64,000 nucleotides of DNA, taken from Flavimaricola marinus (GTDB lineage Bacteria; Pseudomonadota; Alphaproteobacteria; Rhodobacterales; Rhodobacteraceae). The DNA lies in assembly GCF_900184895.1 (NCBI RefSeq), contig NZ_FXZK01000013.1, forward strand, positions 16,723 through 80,722, given 5' to 3'. The position numbers and the translations under genes are program-made. Shown in pieces: positions 17,967 through 26,386 of the stretch. The notes beneath the pieces were generated by a model that was given only the letters and a program-made list of their open reading frames with translations, had not been told where the DNA came from and did no database searches. Position 1 is the stretch's first letter, and every line of letters begins with the position of its first letter.

Positions 17967-18839
17967 TCATTTCACAGCGCCCTGCGTCAGGCCGCCGATG
18001 AACTGGCGCTGGAGGATAAGAAAAGTCGCCAGAATCGGCAGGATCGACAGGGCGAGTCCCGCCATCATAATCCCGTAGTCGGCCCTCAGAGCGACGGCGA
18101 AGCTCATCACGCCGATGGTGACGGTCTTGACGCTGTCGCTTTCCACGAAGGTGAGCGCGAAGATGAATTCGTTCCAGACACCCATTGCAGCGATCAGGCC
18201 AGCCGAGGCGAGGATCGGCCTACAGAGCGGCATGTAGATGTCGCGCCAGACCAGCCCCTCGCTCGCCCCCTCTACCAGCGCGGCCTCCCGTAAGTCGGGA
18301 GGAATGCCGACCATATAGGACCGGATCAAGAAAGTCGTGAACGGCAGATGGAAGGCAACGTTGGGCAGGATCAGGGCGAAGTAGGTGTTGTAGAGATCCG
18401 TCGCTGCCAGAACCTTGAACAATGGGAATAGGCTGACCTCGGGCGGCAGGATCATCCCGCCAAGTATCGACATGTAGATCGCGGCCTTCGCTGGAAAGCT
18501 CATCACCACCAGCGCATAAGCCGCCATCGAGGAAAGCGTCAGCACGGTTGTCACAGTCGCAACGGTGACGATGACCGAGTTTAGAAGATAACGCGAGATG
18601 CCGTAACCCCAGGCGGTGGTGAAGTTTTCCCAGCGCCACGTCTCTGGCAGCGCCCACGAGGCCGAGAAAAGCTCATTGGTGGACTTAAAGGCGTTCAAGA
18701 ACAGCCAGATCATCGGATAGACGCAGATGACCGATAGTGTCAGGAACACGGCCCAGAGGATGACCCGATTAATGACCTCTCCGGCCTGCCGATGCACGGT
18801 AGAAATGGGGCGCTCAGCGTTCAACGCGCTATCGGCCAT
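17967..18839 (-). CDS. Carbohydrate ABC transporter permease (MalG-like)
   Basis: A 290-residue membrane protein of the MalG group. The first membrane segment is near residues 28-50. The EAA loop LREAALVEGASEGLVWRDIYMPLCRP lies near 192-217. The N-terminal cytoplasmic tail is hydrophilic, as usual. The start lies two bases after the upstream permease stop. It forms the channel with the MalF-like protein at 18841-19737. Confidence 0.93.
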   Translation of the reverse strand: MADSALNAERPISTVHRQAGEVINRVILWAVFLTLSVICVYPMIWLFLNAFKSTNELFSASWALPETWRWENFTTAWGYGISRYLLNSVIVTVATVTTVLTLSSMAAYALVVMSFPAKAAIYMSILGGMILPPEVSLFPLFKVLAATDLYNTYFALILPNVAFHLPFTTFLIRSYMVGIPPDLREAALVEGASEGLVWRDIYMPLCRPILASAGLIAAMGVWNEFIFALTFVESDSVKTVTIGVMSFAVALRADYGIMMAGLALSILPILATFLILQRQFIGGLTQGAVK

Positions 18840-18840
18840 C

Positions 18841-19737
18841 TCATCGATCCTTCTGCAGCTTGATCTGCACCACGCCGATTGTCAGGGCAATGAAGAAAAT
18901 CACCGTGGCGATGGCAGAGGAGTAGCCGATTACGTCGTCGCGGAAGGCTGCGCGATACATCAGCGTGCCCAGTACTTCGGAGGAATGGTTTGGTCCGCCG
19001 GCAGTCATCACCCAGACGATATCGAAGACCTTGAGCGAGCCGAGGATGGTAATGATCGTGACGATCAGGATGGTTTCCCGCGCCCCCGGAACGGTGAGGT
19101 TCCAGAAGATCCGCGGGCCCGAAGCACCCTCCAACTCCATTGCCTCGTAAAGGTCGCGCGGGATCGCGCGGATCGCGACCATGAAGAGTGCCATGATGTA
19201 TCCGGTCCACTGCCATTGGCTGACCATGATTATCGTAAAGAGTGCTGTGGCAGGATCGCCCAACCAGGCACGCGACCAGTCTCCCAGCCCCAACTCCCAA
19301 AGAGCTTGGTCGACCAGGCCCATTGCTGGGGCGAGCAGGAGCTGCCAGATTAGCCCAACCACGACGACGGGTAGGATCGACGGCAGGAAAAGTGCGCTGC
19401 GGAAGGTGTTGGCCGCGAACCTGGGAAAGATCCGCGCCTCAAGCACGGCCGCAAGCGTAAGCGCCACACCCACTTGGAAGAACACCGAGATCAGCGCGTA
19501 GAGCGCATTGTTCACTAGGCCTTGCAGGAAGATGGGGTCGGCCATGAGGCGCGCGTAATTGGCAAGGCCTACGAACGTTTTGCTGGTCGACATCGCCGAA
19601 AAGGAGAACAGGCTGTAGCGCACGTTGGCCAGCGCGGGCCCATAGACGAAGATGACCAGAAAGGCGAGCGTCGGGGCAACCCAGAGCCAGCCCTGTAGGC
19701 TGGCGCGGTGCGTGCGGTTAGCGGAGGGACGCGTCAT
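18841..19737 (-). CDS. Carbohydrate ABC transporter permease (MalF-like)
   Basis: A 298-residue membrane protein. A first membrane segment near residues 15-35 (GWLWVAPTLAFLVIFVYGPAL) is followed by five more. The EAA loop is LYEAMELEGASGPRIFWNLTVPG. The ATG at 19737 follows AAAGGCAGC and gives the usual N terminus; an ATG at 19803 adds an unrelated 22 residues. It sits between the binding protein and the MalG-like gene in one operon. Confidence 0.93.
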   Translation of the reverse strand: MTRPSANRTHRASLQGWLWVAPTLAFLVIFVYGPALANVRYSLFSFSAMSTSKTFVGLANYARLMADPIFLQGLVNNALYALISVFFQVGVALTLAAVLEARIFPRFAANTFRSALFLPSILPVVVVGLIWQLLLAPAMGLVDQALWELGLGDWSRAWLGDPATALFTIIMVSQWQWTGYIMALFMVAIRAIPRDLYEAMELEGASGPRIFWNLTVPGARETILIVTIITILGSLKVFDIVWVMTAGGPNHSSEVLGTLMYRAAFRDDVIGYSSAIATVIFFIALTIGVVQIKLQKDR

Positions 19738-19809
19738 CGTGCTGCCTTTTGTATAAAAGGGGACGCGGGCGAGAACCAGAAGGTCGGCCACCGCCCTTGC
19801 CATGGTGCC

Positions 19810-21075
19810 TTAGCGGCCGCCCTGAACATCGAGCGCAGTCGTGCGCACTCTTTCCATCACTGCCTCGGGCGTATCATCGCCCGACAGCAGGCCCTGTCCG
19901 GCGGCGAGGATCACGTTGGCCGACTGGGTGTCCATATCGGTGTCCAGCCACAACGCCATACCGTCCGCCTCTTCGAGCCGCTGGAGCCCGGCAATGACCT
20001 CTTCGCTTGCTGTCTCGCTTGTGACTGAGCCGATCACCGCAGAAGTCATGCCAGTGGTGCGGACATATTCGGCCGCCATTTCCGGTGAGGTCAGGAAGTT
20101 GAGGAAGTCGAGCGCCTCTTCGGCCACCTCAGTATCGGCCGAAAGCAGGAAGCCTTCCGGCGCGCCGGTCAATAGGGTCTGGCTGCCCTCAGCTCCGTCA
20201 ACCGGCGGGATCGCGAAGAAACCCCAGCCGCTTTCTTCCAGGTCAGATCCCGGGATCATGTAGAACTCCACTAGTTCGAGATACATCATCGCCGCCCGAC
20301 CGGAGAGAAATGAGCCTCGCGCTGCAGCGTGGGGCAGGGCATTGGCTCCGCGGTTAAAAAAGCCGGCATCACCGAGGTCCAGATAGACTTGGAGCGCCTC
20401 GACATAACCCGGATGGGTGTAGAGATCGTCCGGGTCCGCGAGGAGCTGGTAATCAGCGATGCGGACATCGTTCGGCACATACTTCGCGAAGAGATCGCCG
20501 ATATAATGCGTTGCGGCCCAGGGCGCCTGATTGCCGTAGGCGATGGGTGTCACGCCTTCTTCCGCGAGTGTCTGAAGGAGTGTGAGGAACTCTGCGAAGG
20601 TCGCAGGCTCCTCAAGGCCGTATTCGTCGAAAATCTCGGTCGAGTAGACCATGTATTTGGCATTGACGTTCGTTGGCACGCCAAATTGCCGCCCCTCGAA
20701 GCTCAGGGGATCGAGTGCGGCCTCCGAAAACCGCCCCTCCCATTCTGCACCCGCAAGTGCATCTGTCAGGTCATAGGTGCGTCCTTCGCGGGCAAACTTT
20801 CGCCCGAACTCACCCGACCAAGAAAAGTAGATGTCTGGCACTTGGTCTGACGCCATGAGCACACGGATCTTGTCCTTGTAAGGGTCATCGGCCACTGCCT
20901 CCATGACGATGTCGATGTCGGGATTCTGCTCTTCATAGGCTTCGACTGCCGCCTCAAAAAAGGCCATGCTCTCCGGCTCAGGATATTTGTGCAGGAAGCT
21001 GATCGTCGTCTGATCCTGGGCGAACGCGCTGGATGCGATAAGGCCAAGCGCTGTAGCTGCGAGAAGTCTGGTCAT
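19810..21075 (-). CDS. Carbohydrate ABC transporter substrate-binding protein
   Basis: A 421-residue periplasmic protein of the SBP_bac_1 group. The signal peptide is MTRLLAATALGLIASSAFAQ. The mature part opens TTISFLHKYPEPESMAFFEAAVEAYEEQNPDIDIVM, typical for sugar-binding proteins, and contains GRAAMMYLELVEFYMIPG and a late DFLNFLTSPEMAAEYV segment. ATG at 21075 follows AAGGGAGTG; 21099 is a weaker alternative. It is the first gene of the minus-strand operon that runs on to the Gfo/Idh gene at 9300. Ligand unknown; an Amadori compound or opine-like sugar is suggested by context. Confidence 0.92.
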   Translation of the reverse strand: MTRLLAATALGLIASSAFAQDQTTISFLHKYPEPESMAFFEAAVEAYEEQNPDIDIVMEAVADDPYKDKIRVLMASDQVPDIYFSWSGEFGRKFAREGRTYDLTDALAGAEWEGRFSEAALDPLSFEGRQFGVPTNVNAKYMVYSTEIFDEYGLEEPATFAEFLTLLQTLAEEGVTPIAYGNQAPWAATHYIGDLFAKYVPNDVRIADYQLLADPDDLYTHPGYVEALQVYLDLGDAGFFNRGANALPHAAARGSFLSGRAAMMYLELVEFYMIPGSDLEESGWGFFAIPPVDGAEGSQTLLTGAPEGFLLSADTEVAEEALDFLNFLTSPEMAAEYVRTTGMTSAVIGSVTSETASEEVIAGLQRLEEADGMALWLDTDMDTQSANVILAAGQGLLSGDDTPEAVMERVRTTALDVQGGR

Positions 21076-21346
21076 TCTGAACACTCCCTTGTTGGTCATT
21101 CACGCCTGACAGTATACCAGTCAGACCGAAACGTTGTTATTGGTATATAAAAATCAGACCAATGCTTTACTGGCAACAGTTTTATTCGCCAGCTCGTCAA
21201 TTTACAAAGGTTTCTGCACTGCAGCGCTGTCGCTGCCATTGCGAAGGTCGTCCAATCTTGGTATATTATGAATATTAGAACCCGCGCGCCGTAGTCGCAT
21301 TCAGCACGGTATCCGGCGATTGGTGAGAAGAGGGATTATACCAAGT
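21076..21346. promoter_or_regulatory. Divergent promoter region with repeated TATACC/GGTATA motifs
   Basis: The AT-rich gap between the binding-protein gene and the GntR gene holds four copies of one motif: TATACC at 21113, TTGGTATA at 21140 and 21258, and TATACCAA at 21337. The second lies in a larger inverted arrangement, TTGGT ... ACCAA, at 21140-21162. GntR/UTRA proteins bind short inverted repeats, so these are operator candidates for the divergent regulator at 21347. Promoter hexamers were not assigned. Confidence 0.55.
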
Positions 21347-22195
21347 ATGCCAAAAGAACTATCCGAATTGCAAAGCTCGACTCCGTCGCGAGGCGTGATC
21401 GAGCGGCGGGCTGAAGCGCTGATCCGGCGCCTTCTGCCCGAAATTGGCATGTCACCAGGCGATAAAATCCCCTCCGAACGCGACTTGGCGGAGCGATTCG
21501 GCATCTCGCGCATGACCGTCCGGAAGGCGATCGACCATATGGTTGATCTAGGCCAACTCGAGCGGCGCGGGACGGCCGGCACGTTCATCCCCGAAGTCGC
21601 AGTCGTACGTCCCCTGTCAAAACGTATTTCAACCGCGATCTCCGAGGTAGTGGGTCAGCGCGGCAAACTGCCGGGATCGAAACTGCTGTTCTTTGAACAG
21701 GCCAGCGCAGATGCCCATGTCGCCCGGCGTCTTCGGCTGGAAAATGGTGACGGGGTGATCGTCATCAAGCGCCTTCGACTGTCGGACAGCGTGCCTTTCT
21801 GCGTCGAGATCTCATATCTGCCACTGGAGAGCGTGCCCGGTCTAGTCGCCGCCGACTTGATGGACGCCCCCTCCCTCTATGCGCTACTGCGGGACAGATA
21901 CGGCATGACCTTCGCCAAGTCAGACTTCCAAGTCACGGTGGGCGCCGCACCCGAGGCCGAAGCGACCTTACTGGGCATCGCGGTCGATGCCCCGACCTTG
22001 TTGATGCGCTCTTTGGTCTACGACGTAACGGACCGGCCGGTCGAGTATCTGATTTCATGGAACCACCCCGACCGGGTGGCTTTCGAATCCTACCGATACG
22101 ACGGCAATCCGATTACCAGCGTCTATACTGATTGGACCCGTCCGACAAAGGGGGAGGCCGCGGGGCCGCCCTCCGGCGTCGCCGATCGCCAATGA
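21347..22195 (+). CDS. GntR/HutC-family regulator with UTRA domain (second)
   Basis: A 282-residue regulator. The GntR winged helix spans about residues 18-85 (GDKIPSERDLAERFGISRMT, then AIDHMVDLGQLERRG). The UTRA domain follows, with RLRLSDSVPFCVEISYLP and a late DRPVEYLISWNHPDRVAFE. ATG at 21347 lies within the repeated-motif region, and a TTG at 21320 is less likely. Divergent placement from the sugar-binding protein implies control of the whole 9300-21075 operon in response to a phosphorylated sugar or conjugate. It is clearly distinct from the first GntR protein at 3016-3726. Confidence 0.88.
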   Translation: MPKELSELQSSTPSRGVIERRAEALIRRLLPEIGMSPGDKIPSERDLAERFGISRMTVRKAIDHMVDLGQLERRGTAGTFIPEVAVVRPLSKRISTAISEVVGQRGKLPGSKLLFFEQASADAHVARRLRLENGDGVIVIKRLRLSDSVPFCVEISYLPLESVPGLVAADLMDAPSLYALLRDRYGMTFAKSDFQVTVGAAPEAEATLLGIAVDAPTLLMRSLVYDVTDRPVEYLISWNHPDRVAFESYRYDGNPITSVYTDWTRPTKGEAAGPPSGVADRQ

Positions 22196-22494
22196 CAGGG
22201 TCGGCGGCGTCGTGCGTAACTCTTGCACAAGGCCGATTAGACACCCACAGTTAGAATTATGCCACACGCCACGTTGCCCTCAAGTTGCCACGCGGAAATC
22301 TTCGAGAAGCAAGCTGCGGCGCGGTGGCTGAGCCCATTACGGAATGCCTTGTCCAGATCAGTCTTGCCGTAGATTAGCGCGAGTGGGCTCTCGGCTCAGG
22401 CAAAGAATGCCTCGGTCTTCTTGGCGCTGTGTCTCGGATACGCAGCAAGGCGCAAGGGTCTTTTACACTTGAATGAGGCCGCTCGGTCGCGACT
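22196..22494. other. Intergenic stretch without a recognisable gene
   Basis: About 300 bases between the GntR gene and the IS5-family fragment. The minus strand has short open stretches, one broken by a TGA near 22396, that resemble decayed coding sequence, but no family could be named. No RNA gene or clear promoter was seen. Confidence 0.5.
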
Positions 22495-23058
22495 AGGGTC
22501 TGGACTCATTGACTTTCACAGCCAGTAGATGACGAGTGCAGCGAGGGCGATGGCTGACAAAAAGACCTTCGGGCACCTGTCGTATCGTGTTGCCACGCGG
22601 CGCCAGTCCTTGAGCCTGCCGAACATTATCTCGATCCGGTTGCGGCGTTTGTAGCGGCGCTTGTCGTATTTCACGTTGGTCTTGCGCTGTTTGCGACCTG
22701 GGATGCAGGCGCGTATTCCTTTATCTTTCAACCCTTCTCGGAACCAGTCAGCGTCATAACCGCGATCCCCGAGCAACCAGCCGACTTTGGGCAGGCTGCT
22801 CAGGAGAGCCCGTGCGCCGATATAGTCGCTGACCTGCCCGGCAGTGACGAACAGGTTCAGTGGCCGCCCTTGGCTGTCGCAGTTGGCGTGCAGCTTGGTA
22901 TTCATCCCGCCCTTGGTGCGCCCAATCAGACGTCCGCGCCCCCCTTTTTCACGCCCATGCTGGTCGCAGTTCGGTGTGCCTTGAGATATGTTGCGTCGAT
23001 CATCACGGTTTTCTCTTCGCCGTGTCTGGCTGCGAGGCCGACCATCATCTGCGCAAAG
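22495..23058 (-). mobile_element. IS5-family (IS427-like) insertion sequence, truncated
   Basis: The element end at about 22495-22518 carries GGGTCTGGACTCATTGA, an IS427-type terminal repeat next to a CTAG. The other end is missing: transposase similarity stops at about 23058 where a helicase reading frame on the plus strand begins. The element is therefore a 3' fragment of roughly 560 bases and cannot move by itself. The break fused it to an unrelated gene remnant. Confidence 0.75.
22516..23058 (-). pseudogene. IS5-family transposase, 5'-truncated and in two frames
   Basis: The part near 22926-23058 encodes MMVGLAARHGEEKTVMIDATYLKAHRT, and the part at 22516-22905 encodes MNTKLHANCDSQGRPLNLF through the DDE-domain end IEIMFGRLKDWRRVATRYDR. 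They lie in different frames joined near 22910-22930. This could be the normal programmed frameshift of this IS group or a decay mutation. The catalytic Asp (VMIDAT), second Asp (LLGDRGYDADW) and Glu (RIEIMFG) are all visible, but about 100 N-terminal residues are absent. Confidence 0.82.
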
Positions 23059-23059
23059 A

Positions 23060-23512
23060 CCCTACTGCTCGCGGATCGTGCACTGGAACCTCCCGCGGAA
23101 CCCTGTCGATATCGAGCAGCGTGAAGGACGGGTCCATCGTTACAAAGACCATGCTGTTCGGCGCAATGTCGTCGCTGCTTTTTCGGCCACTCCTCTCGCT
23201 GCGCAGAGCAGGCAATCACCATGGGTCTCCATGTTTGAGGCAGCGCAAGCTGATGAGGTTTCAAAGGGCCACTCGGGAGACATCATTCTGTTCTGGATCT
23301 ACCAAGGTAATCACAAAATTGAGCGGGTCGTCCTCATTCCGCCCTTCAGCCGCGAGAAGGAACCCTACAAGGATCTCATCACATCTCTGGCCACTTACCG
23401 TCTGGCCTTTGGCCAACCGCGCCAAGATGAATTGATTAGCCTCTTTTCGGGTATGGACGACGACTTTATCCAAGAATTATCGGAGCTTCAGATATCGCTT
23501 AGGCCAAACTGA
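23060..23512 (+). pseudogene. C-terminal remnant of a superfamily 2 helicase
   Basis: An open frame from about 23063 to TGA 23512 encodes YCSRIVHWNLPRNPVDIEQR, then EGRVHRYKDHAVRRNVV, then a 100-residue tail ending LQISLRPN. The first part matches helicase motif V/VI of SNF2-like SF2 helicases (HWxLPxNPxDxEQREGRxHRYxxHAVRxNV). Everything upstream, including the ATPase core, is missing and replaced by the IS5 fragment. Such helicases are common in defence loci, for example DISARM-type DrmD proteins, but the remnant is too short to assign. No start codon or promoter is apparent. Confidence 0.75.
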
Positions 23513-23598
23513 CGCGCCCCGCCGAAAGGTCACATCGGCACCTTTAGCGAGAGCCAAGCAACCCTGTTCCTTCATGGCTGACGCCTACCTCAGAGCAT

Positions 23599-24666
23599 TC
23601 AGCTCGTTGGTCGCCACATCCGGTACCGCCCCTGCCCAGTCACCTCGCGGATCAGGCCGTGCGTTTCCATCCAGGCGAGGTTGCGCTGAACGGCGGCGCG
23701 GCTGGTGCCAGTCATGGTCTCCGCCATCGGAGCGGACACGAGCGGCCATTCCGTCAGCACAGTGCGTAAGGCCGGGGGCGTGCTGCCAGAGAGCGGGGTC
23801 ATCATGGTTTTCGCCCTTGTTGACCATGCCTCGATATCGTCGAGTTGCCGCATTGCGGTCAGACATCCGGTCTCCATCCCGTCAAGCCAGCGCGCTAGAC
23901 GGTCAGCCGGTGGGCCACTGGCACGCAGGCCCCCTGCCCCGCCCATGGCCAGAGGCGCAAAGACTGCGCCTCTCCCCTCGCTTGCCGCGATCCGTGCGGC
24001 CGTAACCGCCGCTTCTATCTGGTCGCCGTACTGCCCAAGGCCTGCAAGTCTCCAGAGGTGATAACCCATGCAGGCGCGGGTTATCGGGTGAAGATCGGCG
24101 ACTTGTGCCAGCAAGTCGAGCCAACCGCCCGCGCGGTCCGCAAAGGGCTCGGCTTCATCTGCCATATTCTCGGGATCGCGGCGGTCGAGAAAGGCGGCCA
24201 GGTCCACCTCTGGGCCTGGCCCCCCTGTCAGACGACGTACCGCCCAACCTACACGTGCAAGGACTGCGGTGTCGTCGTGCGCGCCGGACAGGCGCATGGA
24301 GATCCAGAGCGCCAGCCGATCCGGGCCAATGCGATCACCCACGAACCAGCTGAGGTCGGCAGCCTCTATCAGGGCAAGCCTGTGCCGCCATCCTTCCGGG
24401 CCGCGCTTTAGCCGGTCGTCCAGCGCACCGACGCGACCGGCCACACGGGCAAGACGCGCGGCATGACCCGCCTCCGCTTTGCTCCAATCGTCGAGGACCT
24501 CGGCTTCACGCGGTTCGGCCCGAGGTCCGGGCGGCAGATAATCCGGTTCCTCTTCCATCGGGCCGGGCAGAAACCACAGGTCGTCCTCGGACGTCTGTTC
24601 CACCTCCTCAGCGTCGAGGAAGAGAGCATCCGATTCATCATGGAAGGCAGGCGCTTGAGGCTTCAT
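23599..24666 (-). CDS. DUF1612 / helix-turn-helix protein
   Basis: A 355-residue protein. The first 270 residues are Asp/Glu- and Leu-rich with segments such as EVLDDWSKAEAGHAARLARV and SWFVGDRIGPDRLALWISMR. The last 80 residues look like a winged helix (LTEWPLVSAPMAETMTGTSR, AAVQRNLAWMETHGLIREV). This layout matches DUF1612 plus its HTH domain, a family found on rhizobial and roseobacter plasmids. The function is not known; the HTH implies DNA binding. A decayed fragment of a related copy lies at 8964-9178. It is divergent from the resolvase gene at 24894. Confidence 0.75.
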   Translation of the reverse strand: MKPQAPAFHDESDALFLDAEEVEQTSEDDLWFLPGPMEEEPDYLPPGPRAEPREAEVLDDWSKAEAGHAARLARVAGRVGALDDRLKRGPEGWRHRLALIEAADLSWFVGDRIGPDRLALWISMRLSGAHDDTAVLARVGWAVRRLTGGPGPEVDLAAFLDRRDPENMADEAEPFADRAGGWLDLLAQVADLHPITRACMGYHLWRLAGLGQYGDQIEAAVTAARIAASEGRGAVFAPLAMGGAGGLRASGPPADRLARWLDGMETGCLTAMRQLDDIEAWSTRAKTMMTPLSGSTPPALRTVLTEWPLVSAPMAETMTGTSRAAVQRNLAWMETHGLIREVTGQGRYRMWRPTS

Positions 24667-24845
24667 ATGCGCAAAATAGTGGATTTCTGCACTTTACCCA
24701 AGGGTTTTGTCGGATTGCGCCCAAGCTCCTTATATAGCACGCGCAGGCGATGGTCAGCGAGGGTTGTCTGATCGCGCTCATTGTATGGGAAACCAAGGGC
24801 ATTCCGGTAAGCAACATCAGAGAACCCGCCCTTGCATTCGTTCAC

Positions 24846-24891
24846 AAACGGTCGTTTAGTAGCGATACATTAAACTGCAAACGGCCCGTTT
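24846..24891. promoter_or_regulatory. Inverted-repeat pair upstream of the resolvase (possible recombination site)
   Basis: AAACGGTCGTTT (24846-24857) and AAACGGCCCGTTT (24879-24891) are two palindromes sharing AAACGG..CGTTT arms, 33 bases apart, just before the serine recombinase gene. Tn3-type resolvases bind paired dyads in this place and also repress their own gene through them. The site has not been matched to a known res sequence. Confidence 0.5.
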
Positions 24892-24893
24892 TC

Positions 24894-25790
24894 ATGCCCC
24901 TGATAGGCTACGCCCGTGTTTCCACAGAGGATCAGACCCCCCTGCCCCAGTCTGAGGCCCTGCAAACTGCGGGTTGCGTCGAGATCTTTGAAGAGCACGC
25001 CTCGGGCGGCAATCGCGCGCGACCGGTGCTGGCAAGCGTGCTCGAACGCGTCCAGAGCGGCGATACGCTGGTCGTTGTGCGGATCGACCGGCTTGCGCGG
25101 TCTCTGTCGCACTTGCTGGAGGTGATCGAACGTCTGGAGGCCAAGGGCGCCTTCTTCCGCTCCCTGCAGGACCCCATCGACACCGCATCCCCGCAGGGCA
25201 AATTCACGCTGCAAGTTCTGGGCGCCGCCGCCGAATTCGAACGCGCCCTGATCCGAGAGCGCACCAAGGCTGGGCTTGCCTCGGCACGCGCCAAAGGGCG
25301 CGTTGGCGGCAATCCGGGACTTCGCGCCAAAGACCCCGCCGCGCTGCGCAAGGTGCGGCTGGCGCGGCAGGACGGCTATATGGAGCGTCTGAACGAGACC
25401 GCGCAGGATTGGGTGCCCCATGTGCGCCGCCTGCGCCCCGATATGGCCTGGGAAGATGTTTTGCGAATTATAAATGGCCCCCTGCCCCACGACCGGCGCT
25501 GGTCTCAAAGCCGCCTGCTGCGCGCCGTGAAAGCCTATGTCCGCGACGGGTTTCTGCCCGATGAAGTGCTTGGCCGCGCCGGACGCCGCGACACCGACGA
25601 TCGCCTGCCCGCTATCGTGGCGGGCATCAAGGGCGCGGACCCGGACATCACGCTTCAGGCGATCTGTGATCGGCTGGAGTCAATGCGTGAGCGCACACCA
25701 CGTGGTCGGACAAGTTGGCAACCGTCTTCTGTTAAAATGCTGCTCGAACGAGCGGAACGACTTGGCTTGCTGATCAGGCAAATGGATTGA
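24894..25790 (+). CDS. Serine recombinase (resolvase/invertase family)
   Basis: A 298-residue recombinase. The N-terminal catalytic domain begins MPLIGYARVSTEDQTPLPQS with the nucleophilic Ser in YARVST near residue 9. The conserved VVRIDRLARSLSHLLEVIE (Arg residues of the active site) lies near 62-80, and the E helix FERALIRERTKAGLASARAKGRVGG near 120-145. A roughly 150-residue C-terminal extension beyond the usual short HTH holds further helix-rich DNA-binding-like segments. ATG at 24894 gives the canonical N terminus. The 3' end overlaps the convergent toxin gene by 17 bases. It may resolve plasmid multimers or belong to a lost transposon. Confidence 0.88.
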   Translation: MPLIGYARVSTEDQTPLPQSEALQTAGCVEIFEEHASGGNRARPVLASVLERVQSGDTLVVVRIDRLARSLSHLLEVIERLEAKGAFFRSLQDPIDTASPQGKFTLQVLGAAAEFERALIRERTKAGLASARAKGRVGGNPGLRAKDPAALRKVRLARQDGYMERLNETAQDWVPHVRRLRPDMAWEDVLRIINGPLPHDRRWSQSRLLRAVKAYVRDGFLPDEVLGRAGRRDTDDRLPAIVAGIKGADPDITLQAICDRLESMRERTPRGRTSWQPSSVKMLLERAERLGLLIRQMD

Positions 25791-26169
25791 CGACGCGCAG
25801 CCGATCTTCGACCAGCAATCCGTCGTGCATGTCCTCCGTCCACAACGTCGTGCATCCAGCTAACAGCGCGGCTGACACGATCATCGCGTCATAGACCGAT
25901 AGCTGGTATGTCTCTGCCAAGGCTCGACCCACCTGATGGGTTTGAAACGTCAGGTCCTCGACCGGGCACAGGGACTGGATACCTTCGAGAAACGCGCCGG
26001 TATCCTCCCAGCTGAGCCCAGCTTTCCTCCGGCAATTGACCATCGCTTCGTTCAGGACCTGCACACTGATCCGCGGCCCCTGCCCCAGGATTTCTTCCGC
26101 CCGATCCGCCTTTGGGCCGTCGTCAAGAAGGTAAAGGACTACATTTGTATCCGCGAATTCAGCGCTCAT
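25774..26169 (-). CDS. PIN-domain ribonuclease toxin, VapC family
   Basis: A 131-residue PIN protein. The first acidic residue is in FADTNVVLYLLDDG near residue 7. Further acids are in LNEAMVN near 41, SVYDAMIVSAALLAG near 93, and WTEDMHDG near 110. This is the usual four-acid metal site of a VapC-type RNase. The gene overlaps the upstream AbrB-type antitoxin by 11 bases, which is the standard toxin-antitoxin layout. The pair sits between the resolvase and repABC and probably stabilises the plasmid. Confidence 0.88.
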   Translation of the reverse strand: MSAEFADTNVVLYLLDDGPKADRAEEILGQGPRISVQVLNEAMVNCRRKAGLSWEDTGAFLEGIQSLCPVEDLTFQTHQVGRALAETYQLSVYDAMIVSAALLAGCTTLWTEDMHDGLLVEDRLRVVNPFA

Positions 26170-26386
26170 GCGCAGCGTCGCGGCTCAGGCGTGCGTCCTT
26201 GGATAGCTTTCCGCGAAACCGTCTTAGCCCTTGCAGGACTTCATCGGCGCGAAGTTGGCGCTTGACCAGAATGGTTCCATCGTCCTTCACCAGGTCGATC
26301 TGATCGCCTTCCTTTAGGCCGAGTTCCCGCACAAGATCCGCGGGTAGCCGGACTGCAAGGGAGTTTCCCCATTTGGCAACTTGCAT
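26159..26386 (-). CDS. AbrB/MazE-type antitoxin, partner of the VapC toxin
   Basis: A 75-residue protein. The N-terminal swapped-hairpin DNA-binding domain is MQVAKWGNSLAVRLPADLVR, then ELGLKEGDQIDLVKDDGTILVK. The C-terminal tail would wrap the toxin. It precedes and overlaps the PIN gene. The AbrB domain usually binds the operon promoter; the 26387-26460 stretch upstream holds no palindrome that could be assigned. Confidence 0.88.
   Translation of the reverse strand: MQVAKWGNSLAVRLPADLVRELGLKEGDQIDLVKDDGTILVKRQLRADEVLQGLRRFRGKLSKDARLSRDAAHER

Noticed and set aside
22196..22494. Decayed coding sequence on the minus strand
   Set aside because: Short stretches look protein-like but contain a stop and match no family I could name, so it was left as intergenic.
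22988..23062. Extension of the helicase remnant further upstream on the plus strand
   Set aside because: The open frame continues upstream, but those bases are antisense to the transposase DDE motif and do not resemble helicase sequence.
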